Shown here piece after piece: positions 36,640 to 44,875 of a stretch of 64,000 nt of DNA. This DNA comes from Firmicutes bacterium HGW-Firmicutes-1 (GTDB lineage: Bacteria > Bacillota > Clostridia > Lachnospirales > Vallitaleaceae): NCBI GenBank assembly GCA_002841625.1, contig PHAG01000013.1, positions 1 to 64,000 of the forward strand. Direction: 5' to 3'. A program made the translations under genes and the position numbers. How positions within the stretch are numbered: the first letter of the stretch is position 1; the number at the start of each line of letters is the position of its first letter. Under the pieces are notes generated by a model that was not told the origin of the DNA, made no database searches, and saw only the letters and a list, made by a program, of their open reading frames with translations.

Positions 36640-37217
36640 AGATATATCCCAAACTATTTTAGAAAATATACTTAGGGATACAATCAAAAGAAGGTTATAA
36701 TTCTGAAAGTTTATAAAGGTGACAATACACTATATCCACTTATAATTAATCACAATTCAAGTTGATAAGATTAGATTTACAATTTGTTTTTTAGGGGGAG
36801 GAAAGACTTTACATCAGGGAGAAAAGCTTTTATTTATAATTATCAGCAGTAAATTAAGTGAATACTTACTATAGATATTATTTCTGCGGATATTTTCAAA
36901 TTCACTTTAAAGAAAAGAAATATTCAAATGTGGTTGCCCTATTATTGGATAGAAACCATTTGTAAATATTAAAGATATATATTATTAAATACAAAACTAA
37001 TAATTGATGCAGTTTATAATAGGAACTATCACTCGTTGTATAGCATAAGGCCATTCAAAAGCAATTGTATGCAGAGGTTATCAACCTCTGGCGAAATAAT
37101 GGTAGCATTTTTGGCAATAGAATAGTATTGAAGTTATAACTCTAGTGGAGACTTCCTGGTTCAGAAGAAAAATTTGTAGATGGTTAAAATCAATTCCTAA
37201 ATAGAATAAAATCTAGT
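36640..37217 (+). pseudogene. Decayed copy of the AlbA_2 regulator gene
   Basis: The plus strand keeps recognisable phrases of the 32275-33606 protein in changing frames: NQKKVIILKVYKGDNTLY, IQVDKI, EYSNVVALLLDRNHL (against EYTNAAALLSDHNPL), then the region matching AIANAIVHRDY and EVISPGGLP, ending near the NRIISD segment. Many stops and shifts. The opposite orientation to the intact gene indicates an independent acquisition. Confidence 0.8.
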
Positions 37218-37234
37218 GTTTTCGTTTTATACAA

Positions 37235-37939
37235 CTAATACCACTTGAAATTATACCCATTCCCAATATTAACAATATTATTTTCTTTTGCAAATTGCAT
37301 ATCTTGGATGGTTCCAATAATATTATTAATATACTTATACTTTCTCCAATCCCATTTATGACTATTTATAATGTCTCTACAACATACTTGCCTTATAAGT
37401 TGTGACGGGAAAATATCATTCAGATAAATTTCCTTTATATCCATATATTCATAATAAATATAAGATTGCATTCCACCATAAAACTCTATATCCAGAGGAA
37501 TATATTCATCAACAAATAATGTTTCAAAATTATAACTTTTTATAGTATTAGCTATATTTATATTACTAGGCACTAGATGCAAATGGAAATGTTCCACACA
37601 ACACGCACTCCTACCTTCACTAGAAATAGTTCCGTGCTCGAACATTATTGTTGATTTCCCATATATATCCTTTATAACTGATTTAATTTGCTCTATGACA
37701 TAATTTAATTCAACTAATAAATCAGTTGATAACTTAATTCCAGATTGATAATGGCGCTTTGAAATAATCAATAAATATCCCTTGACAAAAGCGCCTAATG
37801 TTGGCAATACCAAAAAATTATTTGATTCAAAAATTATTCGATTATTTCTATATGGTATTTCGTTCCTTAAATATTTATCAAAATAATTTGTTTCAGACTC
37901 AAACATGTTTATTTCTGCACAAATACTACAATCATCCAT
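37235..37939 (-). CDS. HIT-family nucleotide hydrolase/transferase-like protein (distal gene)
   Basis: 234 residues. A CSIC pair at the N-terminus (DDCSICAE) resembles the zinc pair of HIT hydrolases. The active-site motif CVEHFHLHLVP (H-x-H-x-H) is preceded by the family opening FVKGYLLIISKRHY. The C-terminal 90 residues (from about 145, YNFETLFVDEYIP) are an extension not seen in typical Hint proteins. HIT enzymes act on nucleoside phosphoramidates, dinucleoside polyphosphates or adenylylated DNA. Last gene of the eight-gene operon, 49 bases after the second HIT gene. Confidence 0.85.
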   Translation of the reverse strand: MDDCSICAEINMFESETNYFDKYLRNEIPYRNNRIIFESNNFLVLPTLGAFVKGYLLIISKRHYQSGIKLSTDLLVELNYVIEQIKSVIKDIYGKSTIMFEHGTISSEGRSACCVEHFHLHLVPSNINIANTIKSYNFETLFVDEYIPLDIEFYGGMQSYIYYEYMDIKEIYLNDIFPSQLIRQVCCRDIINSHKWDWRKYKYINNIIGTIQDMQFAKENNIVNIGNGYNFKWY

Positions 37940-37988
37940 AACTATCTCTCCATTATTAAATTAATACTCTTTGCTATTAATAGGTTGA

Positions 37989-38408
37989 CTATTTATACTT
38001 ATATTTACTTTTAAACACTGGAACTTTGTGCCAATATGATCCTTTATGAGGAATTATATTTCGCACCCCCCCTTCAAGACATTTAACATCACCTTTATAT
38101 CTAGGTATTAGATGTATATGAACATGGTCTAAAGTTTGGCCAGCGTATTTTCCGACATTTATTCCAATATTGAATCCATCAGGATTAAATTCTTTACAAA
38201 TAATCTGTTTCATTTCTCTGATTAAGCTAAACATCGACTGAACATCTTGTTCCATACTCAAAAAATAATCCCCGTAGTGTCTTTTGGGTACTATTAATGC
38301 ATGCCCAACACTTATTGGAAACTCATCATATATTGCAAAAGCAAATTCATTCTCTATTACAACATTTTCTCTACTTTTTATGTACAAATCACAAAAATAA
38401 CAATGCAT
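37989..38408 (-). CDS. HIT-family protein (Hint/Fhit-like)
   Basis: 139 residues with N-terminal CYFC pair, GHALIVPKRHYGDYF, and the complete histidine triad TLDHVHIHLIPRYKGD, matching canonical HIT hydrolases. AGGGGGT precedes the ATG. It sits between the phosphoribosyltransferase and the second HIT gene, 31 bases after the former, and is certainly co-transcribed. Predicted activity: hydrolysis of nucleotide-linked phosphates; substrate in this operon unknown. Confidence 0.9.
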   Translation of the reverse strand: MHCYFCDLYIKSRENVVIENEFAFAIYDEFPISVGHALIVPKRHYGDYFLSMEQDVQSMFSLIREMKQIICKEFNPDGFNIGINVGKYAGQTLDHVHIHLIPRYKGDVKCLEGGVRNIIPHKGSYWHKVPVFKSKYKYK

Positions 38409-38439
38409 TCTTCTGCTACCCCCTGCATAAAACTAGCAA

Positions 38440-39381
38440 TTATTTAACACCAACCCTTACTATCTTTTCAATTTCTTCATCATTTAACTGGATAATATAA
38501 TTAGGAATAATATTATTATCATTCAGCCTTTCAACACCATTATAATCATTCCTATTCAGTAAACAAAAGAATCCAAATATATGCATAGAGTCAGGTAACA
38601 ATCCCTTTGTTTCAATTATTTGATTTCCTGTAACTAAAACATCGTTAACTATAATCACTTTATCTTTTACATCCAATTTACCATGCCAATATTTATCAGC
38701 AAATATTTGAGGGGAACTTTGAGCATGAACAAACGGTTTTTTTAATATAGAGGCAACCTTACAACCAAATAATAAATTACCATCAATTGGTATTATAACT
38801 TTTGTAACCTCATTTATTGATTCTCCTAATATTTTAAGAATATCCTTAGCGAGCATATCACATAATTCATATGAAAGTTGACATAATCCTATTTGTTCAT
38901 TTTTGATTCTATTCTCATTACTCAATGGTGCGACAAACATTAAATCATGAAAGTCTATAAAATACTTTACCTTTTTGTAAAGTATATTTTCCAATGCTTG
39001 TTGATTAATCAGGCACAACTCGCTAATACATATTTGTTTTAATTTTTTTTCAATGCTATTTGCTTTAACATCACCATCGTTTTCCACCTGTAACTTATAC
39101 AATGCATATCTTAATTTGAACATTTTATCTTGATTTAAATTCAACATAGAAAAAACGCTATTAATAAAAAGTTCCTCGTTCTTGTTAATATAGTTAGAAT
39201 TTGTTTCAAAAAAAATGCCTAAATCTCTTCGTAACTCTTGTTGCCTTTTTTTTAACGCCCATTTAGTGTATACAGGTACTGGAAAGTTATACTTATCTAC
39301 CAAATCAAGTATTCCTACAATCGTTAAAAACCCAATTGTTAAATATAATCCCAAGTCACCAATTATTCCTAATATTTTCAT
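38440..39381 (-). CDS. Membrane-anchored PRTase-like (orotate-phosphoribosyltransferase-type) protein
   Basis: 313 residues. The N-terminal hydrophobic helix (about 4-26) is followed by a charged helical region (30-140). The C-terminal half (about 150-300) resembles type I PRTases: a substrate/loop segment with IIPIDGNLLFGCKVASIL, YWHGKLDVKDKVIIVNDVLVTG, where VIIVNDVLVTGNQ is the PRPP-binding motif (usually D-D/E-D; here N-D). An N-D change in the acidic pair may reduce or alter catalysis. The ATG at 39381 follows GAGGTGA. Membrane attachment is unusual for a PRTase and is reminiscent of an effector design. Confidence 0.7.
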   Translation of the reverse strand: MKILGIIGDLGLYLTIGFLTIVGILDLVDKYNFPVPVYTKWALKKRQQELRRDLGIFFETNSNYINKNEELFINSVFSMLNLNQDKMFKLRYALYKLQVENDGDVKANSIEKKLKQICISELCLINQQALENILYKKVKYFIDFHDLMFVAPLSNENRIKNEQIGLCQLSYELCDMLAKDILKILGESINEVTKVIIPIDGNLLFGCKVASILKKPFVHAQSSPQIFADKYWHGKLDVKDKVIIVNDVLVTGNQIIETKGLLPDSMHIFGFFCLLNRNDYNGVERLNDNNIIPNYIIQLNDEEIEKIVRVGVK

Positions 39382-39421
39382 ACTCTCATTCACCTCATCC
39401 CTATATGTTTATACTATAATA

Positions 39422-40042
39422 TTACCTTATGAATTCATCCAAATTAAAATCTTTATCTTTACTAAAAAAGCTAACCATTAGTTCGTAAACTGATTTGTAA
39501 ATATTTGCTACCATCGGATCGTTTTTAACTTCTTTAGCCATTTCTAAAATCGTTATCCCCTCGGCTTTTATTTTACAATCGTCCTTTATGTCAACTAGCA
39601 GCATAAACCTATTAAAAAGGGCTTTGATTAGCGTACTGCTATTAAATTCCTCATTTACTTTTACTTCATAAAATAACTTAATTGCACTATTATAATTAAA
39701 TAACGCTAACTCATTGTATTTGAAATAATTATAAGTAACAGCTAAATTCATTAATGCAATACCTTTTTGTTCATTATACTCATCTTCAACTTGAAAATTA
39801 TTCTCTACAATTTCTATTGCTTTAATATTATTTTTAATAGAATTATTGAAATCTCCAAGCTTACGATAAATTACTGATTTATTTTGAAAAGCTTTAATCA
39901 ACACAGAAACTGCTTCCTCTTCAACTGCTTCCTCTATTAAATTATTAAGCTTCATAAGGGCTATTTCATATTCTTCAACAGCCATTGCTTCCTTAACATC
40001 ATAAAAAACATCTTCATAATACAAATTATTCATCAACTCCAT
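39422..40042 (-). CDS. TPR-repeat helical protein
   Basis: About 206 residues built of helical pairs with tetratricopeptide-like spacing: YEIALMKLNNLIEEA, FNNSIKNNIKAIEIVENN, KGIALMNLAVTYNYFKYNELALFNYNSAIKLF. No enzymatic motif. It overlaps the ThyX-like gene's end by 17 bases (translational coupling), and exact start is uncertain (in-frame ATGs at 40042 and 40033). A partner-binding role in the operon is probable. TPR proteins are frequent partners or fusions of CHAT proteases, one of which heads this operon. Confidence 0.7.
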   Translation of the reverse strand: MELMNNLYYEDVFYDVKEAMAVEEYEIALMKLNNLIEEAVEEEAVSVLIKAFQNKSVIYRKLGDFNNSIKNNIKAIEIVENNFQVEDEYNEQKGIALMNLAVTYNYFKYNELALFNYNSAIKLFYEVKVNEEFNSSTLIKALFNRFMLLVDIKDDCKIKAEGITILEMAKEVKNDPMVANIYKSVYELMVSFFSKDKDFNLDEFIR

Positions 40043-41399
40043 CAATTAAATTTTTAATTTCTTTTGCTTTCCCACAGGAAAATTTTCCTTCTCTACAAAT
40101 ACCACCTGTATAACACGATGGTCCTGCAAATTTACCTAAAATTTTAAAGTTATCTTTTAAAAGTCTAATTATAGACAATGATAGTTCTTGGATTTCCCAT
40201 TGTGCCCTAAAACAAGAGCGTAATTCTAGAAAATGTAATAATTCTCGATAATTCATAGTTGTCATTACATCAATTAAATTACCACTCAAACATAAGTAAA
40301 TTAAGTCTGATTCATCAATATTATTATCCACTAAAAAACTAATGATTTGTTTGTGTTGTTCTAACGCATTTTTATACTTTTCTAGTATCTTTTTGTTCTG
40401 TCTAATTGTATCAGGCATAATAAATTTCATTTTATCAAATGTCGTTAATAGGTCGGGTATAATTATTGACTGCATTCTGTGTCTTACCAGATGCGTTAAT
40501 CCAGCTAAAGAAATATTAGATATATTAAAGGTGAATGTAATTTGTTCCAATTCTCTCTTCTTCTCTTTTTTTACAGCCCTATTAATAAGTTCCATTTTAT
40601 AAGTCTCGTTATTACTAACTAAGGTTTTCATTTCTCGATACGACATTACCGTTTCATTTAACATTTCTGCAATTGCAATAATTTCTTCAGGGTTTTGAGT
40701 ATAAGAGCATAATTCACATTCGATATTTTCATATGAAATATTGTCAAACTCTTTCTTAATACTATCTTTATTGATTTTTTTGATACCCTCTTTGTAAATT
40801 GTTTCTTTATTTATGATACTCGGATAAATAGAATTTAATTGTTCAAGTAAGCTATTGCCAATTTCGATTATTTCATTGTATCTACTATTAAGAGCTCGTT
40901 TAATTATCAAAGTTGCTTCGCGAGCATTAACTGTACAATAAAAATTGCTCTTAAACCCATATGGCAATATAAACCTTGCATCTTCTTTCGGTATACCTTC
41001 ATTAACCATATCCCCATATAAACCAAATAACATGTCCATGTGATTAATATACTTGCTTTTAAACTCAGCATCATATTTATCAAAATTAGGTATATTATAT
41101 CCCATGTCTGTAAATTCAACATATCTACGGGATTTGACTGTAAATGAAGCTAATCTAAATTCAATCATAAATTGTTCAACAAATGCTGATACATCTTCGA
41201 ATGCGAGGTTAAATATGGCATGTTCAATTAATGAATTATGACCAAGCTGTAATACCTTTTTTATTAAGTCCCTATCTTTATCAATCGGATTCTGTCTATT
41301 GAAAATTTCTAGCGCTGAACCTTTTGTAGTTGATATCCGCGCTGAAGCGGCAACAATTGTCTCTGCATTTTGATTTGTAGAAATAACTTTTACTGGCAT
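40026..41399 (-). CDS. Double-domain ThyX-like flavin-dependent thymidylate synthase homologue
   Basis: 457 residues, two ThyX-like halves. First half: HNSLIEHAIFNLAFEDVSAFVEQF then EFRLASFTVKSRRYVEF (residues 80-96), the SxxxxSxRY part of the ThyX signature but with the preceding RHR degraded to E-F-R, and NAREATLIIKRALNSRY. Second half: LTHLVRHRMQSIIIPD (RHR at 306-308) with the other part missing, and NYRELLHFLELRSCFRAQWEI. Canonical ThyX is about 220-250 residues. The RHR motif and the SxxxxSxRY motif are thus split between halves. It could methylate dUMP or a related pyrimidine nucleotide, or be a repurposed fold. Confidence 0.75.
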   Translation of the reverse strand: MPVKVISTNQNAETIVAASARISTTKGSALEIFNRQNPIDKDRDLIKKVLQLGHNSLIEHAIFNLAFEDVSAFVEQFMIEFRLASFTVKSRRYVEFTDMGYNIPNFDKYDAEFKSKYINHMDMLFGLYGDMVNEGIPKEDARFILPYGFKSNFYCTVNAREATLIIKRALNSRYNEIIEIGNSLLEQLNSIYPSIINKETIYKEGIKKINKDSIKKEFDNISYENIECELCSYTQNPEEIIAIAEMLNETVMSYREMKTLVSNNETYKMELINRAVKKEKKRELEQITFTFNISNISLAGLTHLVRHRMQSIIIPDLLTTFDKMKFIMPDTIRQNKKILEKYKNALEQHKQIISFLVDNNIDESDLIYLCLSGNLIDVMTTMNYRELLHFLELRSCFRAQWEIQELSLSIIRLLKDNFKILGKFAGPSCYTGGICREGKFSCGKAKEIKNLIDGVDE

Positions 41400-41542
41400 A
41401 TTAATCTCCTAAGAATTGAATATTAAAATCAAAGGTATTACTTAGCAGTAACCCCTTTATTAGTATGTACTATTGTAGTATAACAATTGTCATCAATGTT
41501 TACAATACCCTATAATCAATCACACAAAATATACTCCTCAAC

Positions 41543-42013
41543 TCATAAACTCCTAAACTTAATATCTATATCTTCTATATCTGAGGAAAACTTTTTATAC
41601 TCAACATCAGCTGAATCAAAAAGAATTTTTGCTGTTTTTACACTCTCTCTATTCATTTGTTCATCTTTAAGATAAACTACTTTACTTATACCCGCTTGAA
41701 TTAATACTTTAGCACATTCATGACACGGAAATTCAACTACATATAACACGGCATGTAATGTGCTTTTGCCACTACAATTTATTAAAGCGCTTGTTTCCGC
41801 ATGACAAACATAACCATACTTTGTCTCCCATAATTTTCCTGTCTTTCCCCATGAAAAATTATCAGTTTTACACCTTTTAGGAAAATCATTATACCCTGTC
41901 GCAATAATATCCCCTTCTACATTGACAATACAAGCACCTACTTTCGTATTAGGGTCATGACTTAAATTGGATACTAGTATAGCTACTCCCATAAAACAAT
42001 CTTCTTTCTCCAT
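41543..42013 (-). CDS. dCMP/cytidine-deaminase-like zinc enzyme
   Basis: 156 residues with the deaminase zinc motif HAE (H71-A-E73 in CHAETSAL) and PCHEC (P96-C97...C100), and the dCMP-deaminase opening GVAILVSNLSHDPNTKVGACIV. The ATG at 42013 follows AAGGAGCG; the longer frame has no site. Family activity: hydrolytic deamination of dCMP to dUMP (or a related pyrimidine). Placed between a MazG-like and a ThyX-like gene, the three could act in series on pyrimidine nucleotides. Confidence 0.88.
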   Translation of the reverse strand: MEKEDCFMGVAILVSNLSHDPNTKVGACIVNVEGDIIATGYNDFPKRCKTDNFSWGKTGKLWETKYGYVCHAETSALINCSGKSTLHAVLYVVEFPCHECAKVLIQAGISKVVYLKDEQMNRESVKTAKILFDSADVEYKKFSSDIEDIDIKFRSL

Positions 42014-42057
42014 TAATTCGCTCCTTAATCCAGTAATTACTAACAACTATGTCAATA

Positions 42058-42396
42058 TTACTTATCAGCACTCTTATTAACAACATTTTCCAAAAACACT
42101 CTTCTTTTGAAGCCTCCACGCTCCTCAATCTTTTCTTTACGAACCTTTTCAACCGCCTCCATAGAAATCCCCTGTACTTCAATGATTGTATAAAAAACCT
42201 CCAATATATCAGCAAGTTCTTCAATTGATTTATCATTAATCCATTCATTACACTCTTCAAGCAATTTTTGTCCAAGTATCTCTTTATACTCACCCTCATC
42301 TAATATGTGGAAATTTGCCACTTCACCATTCTTTCTAATTATTTCTGGTATTTTATCTCTTACTAGTTTATTGTAAAAAACACAATTATTTCCCAT
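42058..42396 (-). CDS. MazG-like nucleoside-triphosphate pyrophosphohydrolase
   Basis: 112 residues starting YNKLVRDKIPEIIRKNG, the usual opening of the small phosphoribosyl-ATP-pyrophosphohydrolase-like/MazG family. The Mg-binding pattern E48-x-x-E51 ... E60-x-x-D63 is present in LLEECNEW and EELADILEV. It removes pyrophosphate from (d)NTPs. It is 45 bases upstream of the deaminase gene in the transcription order and 222 bases downstream of the CHAT gene. Nucleotide clearance or supply of monophosphate for the next enzymes is inferred. Confidence 0.85.
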   Translation of the reverse strand: MGNNCVFYNKLVRDKIPEIIRKNGEVANFHILDEGEYKEILGQKLLEECNEWINDKSIEELADILEVFYTIIEVQGISMEAVEKVRKEKIEERGGFKRRVFLENVVNKSADK

Positions 42397-42618
42397 GTAT
42401 TAACTACCTCTCATTTCAGTTTCATTTTTGTTTCTATTACTATGTGAACACTTATCTACATTAGAAAAAAGAATTTGAACTCTATCATTAAAAACCCCCC
42501 CTGGGATAAGACTTATAATAACCTATAATATAGAATTCGAGAAAGCCATTATTAAATTTTCCACCTCAACTTGGTCTTTTACAAACAATAATTATCAATC
42601 CTTAATTAAATTTTTATT

Positions 42619-44562
42619 CTAATCTGAAAGTTTACCATCAAGATAAAAGCAAGTTCGCGCTGCTCTAGCTAAAAGTTCAACCATACCAGGCAGTTCATAA
42701 TATGGTACTAATTCCATACATATAAACTGAATTATTTTTTTGGTATTTAATAATACATCCTGAGTATTTTCTTTTTGACTTTTCTCCAACCATTGATATA
42801 GATACCTTGATAACTCTATAATGACTTTCTTTTTTGAAAGCATTTTTGATACTTTTAAGCACGAGAAATGTAATCCACAAAATAAATATATATCTTTATA
42901 CTTTTCATCCTCAATAGAATTAATCATCTTATTCGCTGTATTAATTATATTATCATTAAATGCATTCCTATAAAATATATTAGCCGAACAAGCAGCAATC
43001 TCATCTCCAATTTTCCACAAAGTGCCTATATATGCTCTACAACCACTTGCAATTAATTGATCTGAAAATTCAGGCCACGAATTACATGTATTATTGAATA
43101 TAAACGGATAGTTTTGAGAAGCTAATACATGAAATTGTCCTTGATGTATGCTGTCATAGCATCTAACATGACAAGATGTCTCTATTAAATCAATTTTTTC
43201 CCTTGTTATTTTTGAGTTTTCATCCTCACATCTAATAGAATTAAACATATCAGTATAAATATATTTAGGATAATTTTCATTATCAAGCTCATCACTATCC
43301 CAAATTAAATTATCAAAAAACTTAAATATTTTTTTACTTACTACATTAACATAGTCCTTCTCCTGTTCATCTAGGGAAAACCCTACTACTTCTTCATATT
43401 CAATTGTGTGGTTTATACCCATTCGATCAGTAAATTCATGTACCACATAATAACCATCTATTTGTCCTCCATGACTACAAATATGTAATATATCATATGG
43501 ATAATGACTTCCATAGTAACTGAAAGCTTCCACTTTTGCATACTTATTAATGAGCTTTTTTACAAAAAATCTAGCATCTAACAAACTATTACATACTTCT
43601 ATATGCTCTTTTTTTGTATAGTTTAAATCTGATAATTCTGGAGAAAAAACAATGGCACTATCGAAGTTATTGTTAAATTGTTCATAAATAATATTATTAT
43701 ACAGAAATATGTCAAGTGTATTTGATCTTATAACATGAGAACATGGGATGACTGAATTAAAAAAAACACCATATGGTATCCCGTCACTAAAAAAAGTTAA
43801 ATACTCATAATCAGCCACATTAATGTCTTCAAATATATTTTCTATGTATGTTCTTATTCTGAGATACGCAGTATGTGACTGATCTCTTTTCCATTTTATA
43901 AAGTTACTTCTAATTTCTTTAATTTCAGATGGATTAAAGTGATTTATTAATTTTACATCAGCATTTACGGAGTAAGCGTAATTAAGTATTATAATGTCCA
44001 ATACATCGTTCTTAGATTCTAAAACAATAAGTCCTTTCTCTTTATCTTCTCTTTTAATATAATCACTAATTCTCGGTGCAGCATTGTCAACAACTAGAAG
44101 TTTATTATTATCTTTTGCATGCAAAAGTCCCTTTGATATATCAGCTCTATTACAATTAAAAAATCCTTTAAACTGTTTATTCAGAAATTTTAATTTATCA
44201 TTTATTTCATTTATACTATGTATATCAAAAAATGTAACCTTCCAATACTTTTCTAATTTAAGATATTTCTTTTGCTCTTCACTTAAACCTACCAGTATGA
44301 TTCTGCTACACCTTGCTCTTGCAAGAGAGTTCATCATTTGCACTGTTGATTTTTTTATAACAATACTTGGAAAATAATTATCACTATAAATGTCTTCAAC
44401 TTCTTCAAATTTACTACTTATCACTGGCATTTCAAAAATAGGTAAATATTTATTTGGTTCATTAACATAGCAGCAAATTATCGAAAGGAATTCTATATCA
44501 ACATCACTAGATGCAATACAAGCTAAATCGACCATTAAATCAGGTGGCAAAAACTTCTTCAT
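42619..44562 (-). CDS. CHAT-domain (caspase-like) protein
   Basis: 647 residues. The last third matches CHAT proteases: YDILHICSHGG with catalytic His 364, IFNNTCNSWPEF with catalytic Cys 493, then SGCRAYIGTLWKIGDEIAA and FYRNAF, the closing helices typical of CHAT. The first about 240 residues are an alpha/beta region that I do not recognise, and the middle (about 250-340) links both. No TPR in this protein; a separate TPR gene is in the operon. The ATG at 44562 follows AAGGAG. First gene of the operon, with its own promoter. CHAT proteins are known in bacterial immunity; the target here is unknown. Confidence 0.78.
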   Translation of the reverse strand: MKKFLPPDLMVDLACIASSDVDIEFLSIICCYVNEPNKYLPIFEMPVISSKFEEVEDIYSDNYFPSIVIKKSTVQMMNSLARARCSRIILVGLSEEQKKYLKLEKYWKVTFFDIHSINEINDKLKFLNKQFKGFFNCNRADISKGLLHAKDNNKLLVVDNAAPRISDYIKREDKEKGLIVLESKNDVLDIIILNYAYSVNADVKLINHFNPSEIKEIRSNFIKWKRDQSHTAYLRIRTYIENIFEDINVADYEYLTFFSDGIPYGVFFNSVIPCSHVIRSNTLDIFLYNNIIYEQFNNNFDSAIVFSPELSDLNYTKKEHIEVCNSLLDARFFVKKLINKYAKVEAFSYYGSHYPYDILHICSHGGQIDGYYVVHEFTDRMGINHTIEYEEVVGFSLDEQEKDYVNVVSKKIFKFFDNLIWDSDELDNENYPKYIYTDMFNSIRCEDENSKITREKIDLIETSCHVRCYDSIHQGQFHVLASQNYPFIFNNTCNSWPEFSDQLIASGCRAYIGTLWKIGDEIAACSANIFYRNAFNDNIINTANKMINSIEDEKYKDIYLFCGLHFSCLKVSKMLSKKKVIIELSRYLYQWLEKSQKENTQDVLLNTKKIIQFICMELVPYYELPGMVELLARAARTCFYLDGKLSD

Positions 44563-44875
44563 TATATGAATTCTCCTTATCACAAATTGCATGAAAACTA
44601 TACTTTCTCATTCCTTATATTATATTCTTATTATCTCGTGAGTACAATTGTCTTTTTATGATACTAAAAAATAATTTTATGATCACTAAAACTAAGAATC
44701 AACCCTACTTTAGTTTTTGATTTTGATTTCTATTTCTATCCGCCAGTGTTGGTTATATTTACTCCACTCCTACTAAAAAAGAAAATAATTTTTATAAATA
44801 CTTGAAATCTTAATTAATCATTTTCTATGCTCCCTTTAAGCTGTTAAAACAGCAATATATTAAAGGAGATATGAA
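44563..44875. other. Divergent intergenic region
   Basis: 312 bases between the CHAT operon and the rep gene. It contains the CHAT promoter (44619-44647) and a short palindrome GCTGTTAAAACAGC (44840-44853) ahead of the rep ribosome site, which might belong to a replication origin or operator. Confidence 0.5.
44619..44647 (-). promoter_or_regulatory. Promoter of the CHAT operon
   Basis: On the minus strand TTGTAC, 17 bases, TATAAT (44642-44647 and 44619-44624), about 60 bases before the CHAT start codon. Confidence 0.7.

Noticed and set aside
41955-42299. 114-codon frame between the MazG-like and deaminase genes
   Set aside because: Overlaps both supported genes in another frame and lacks family motifs.
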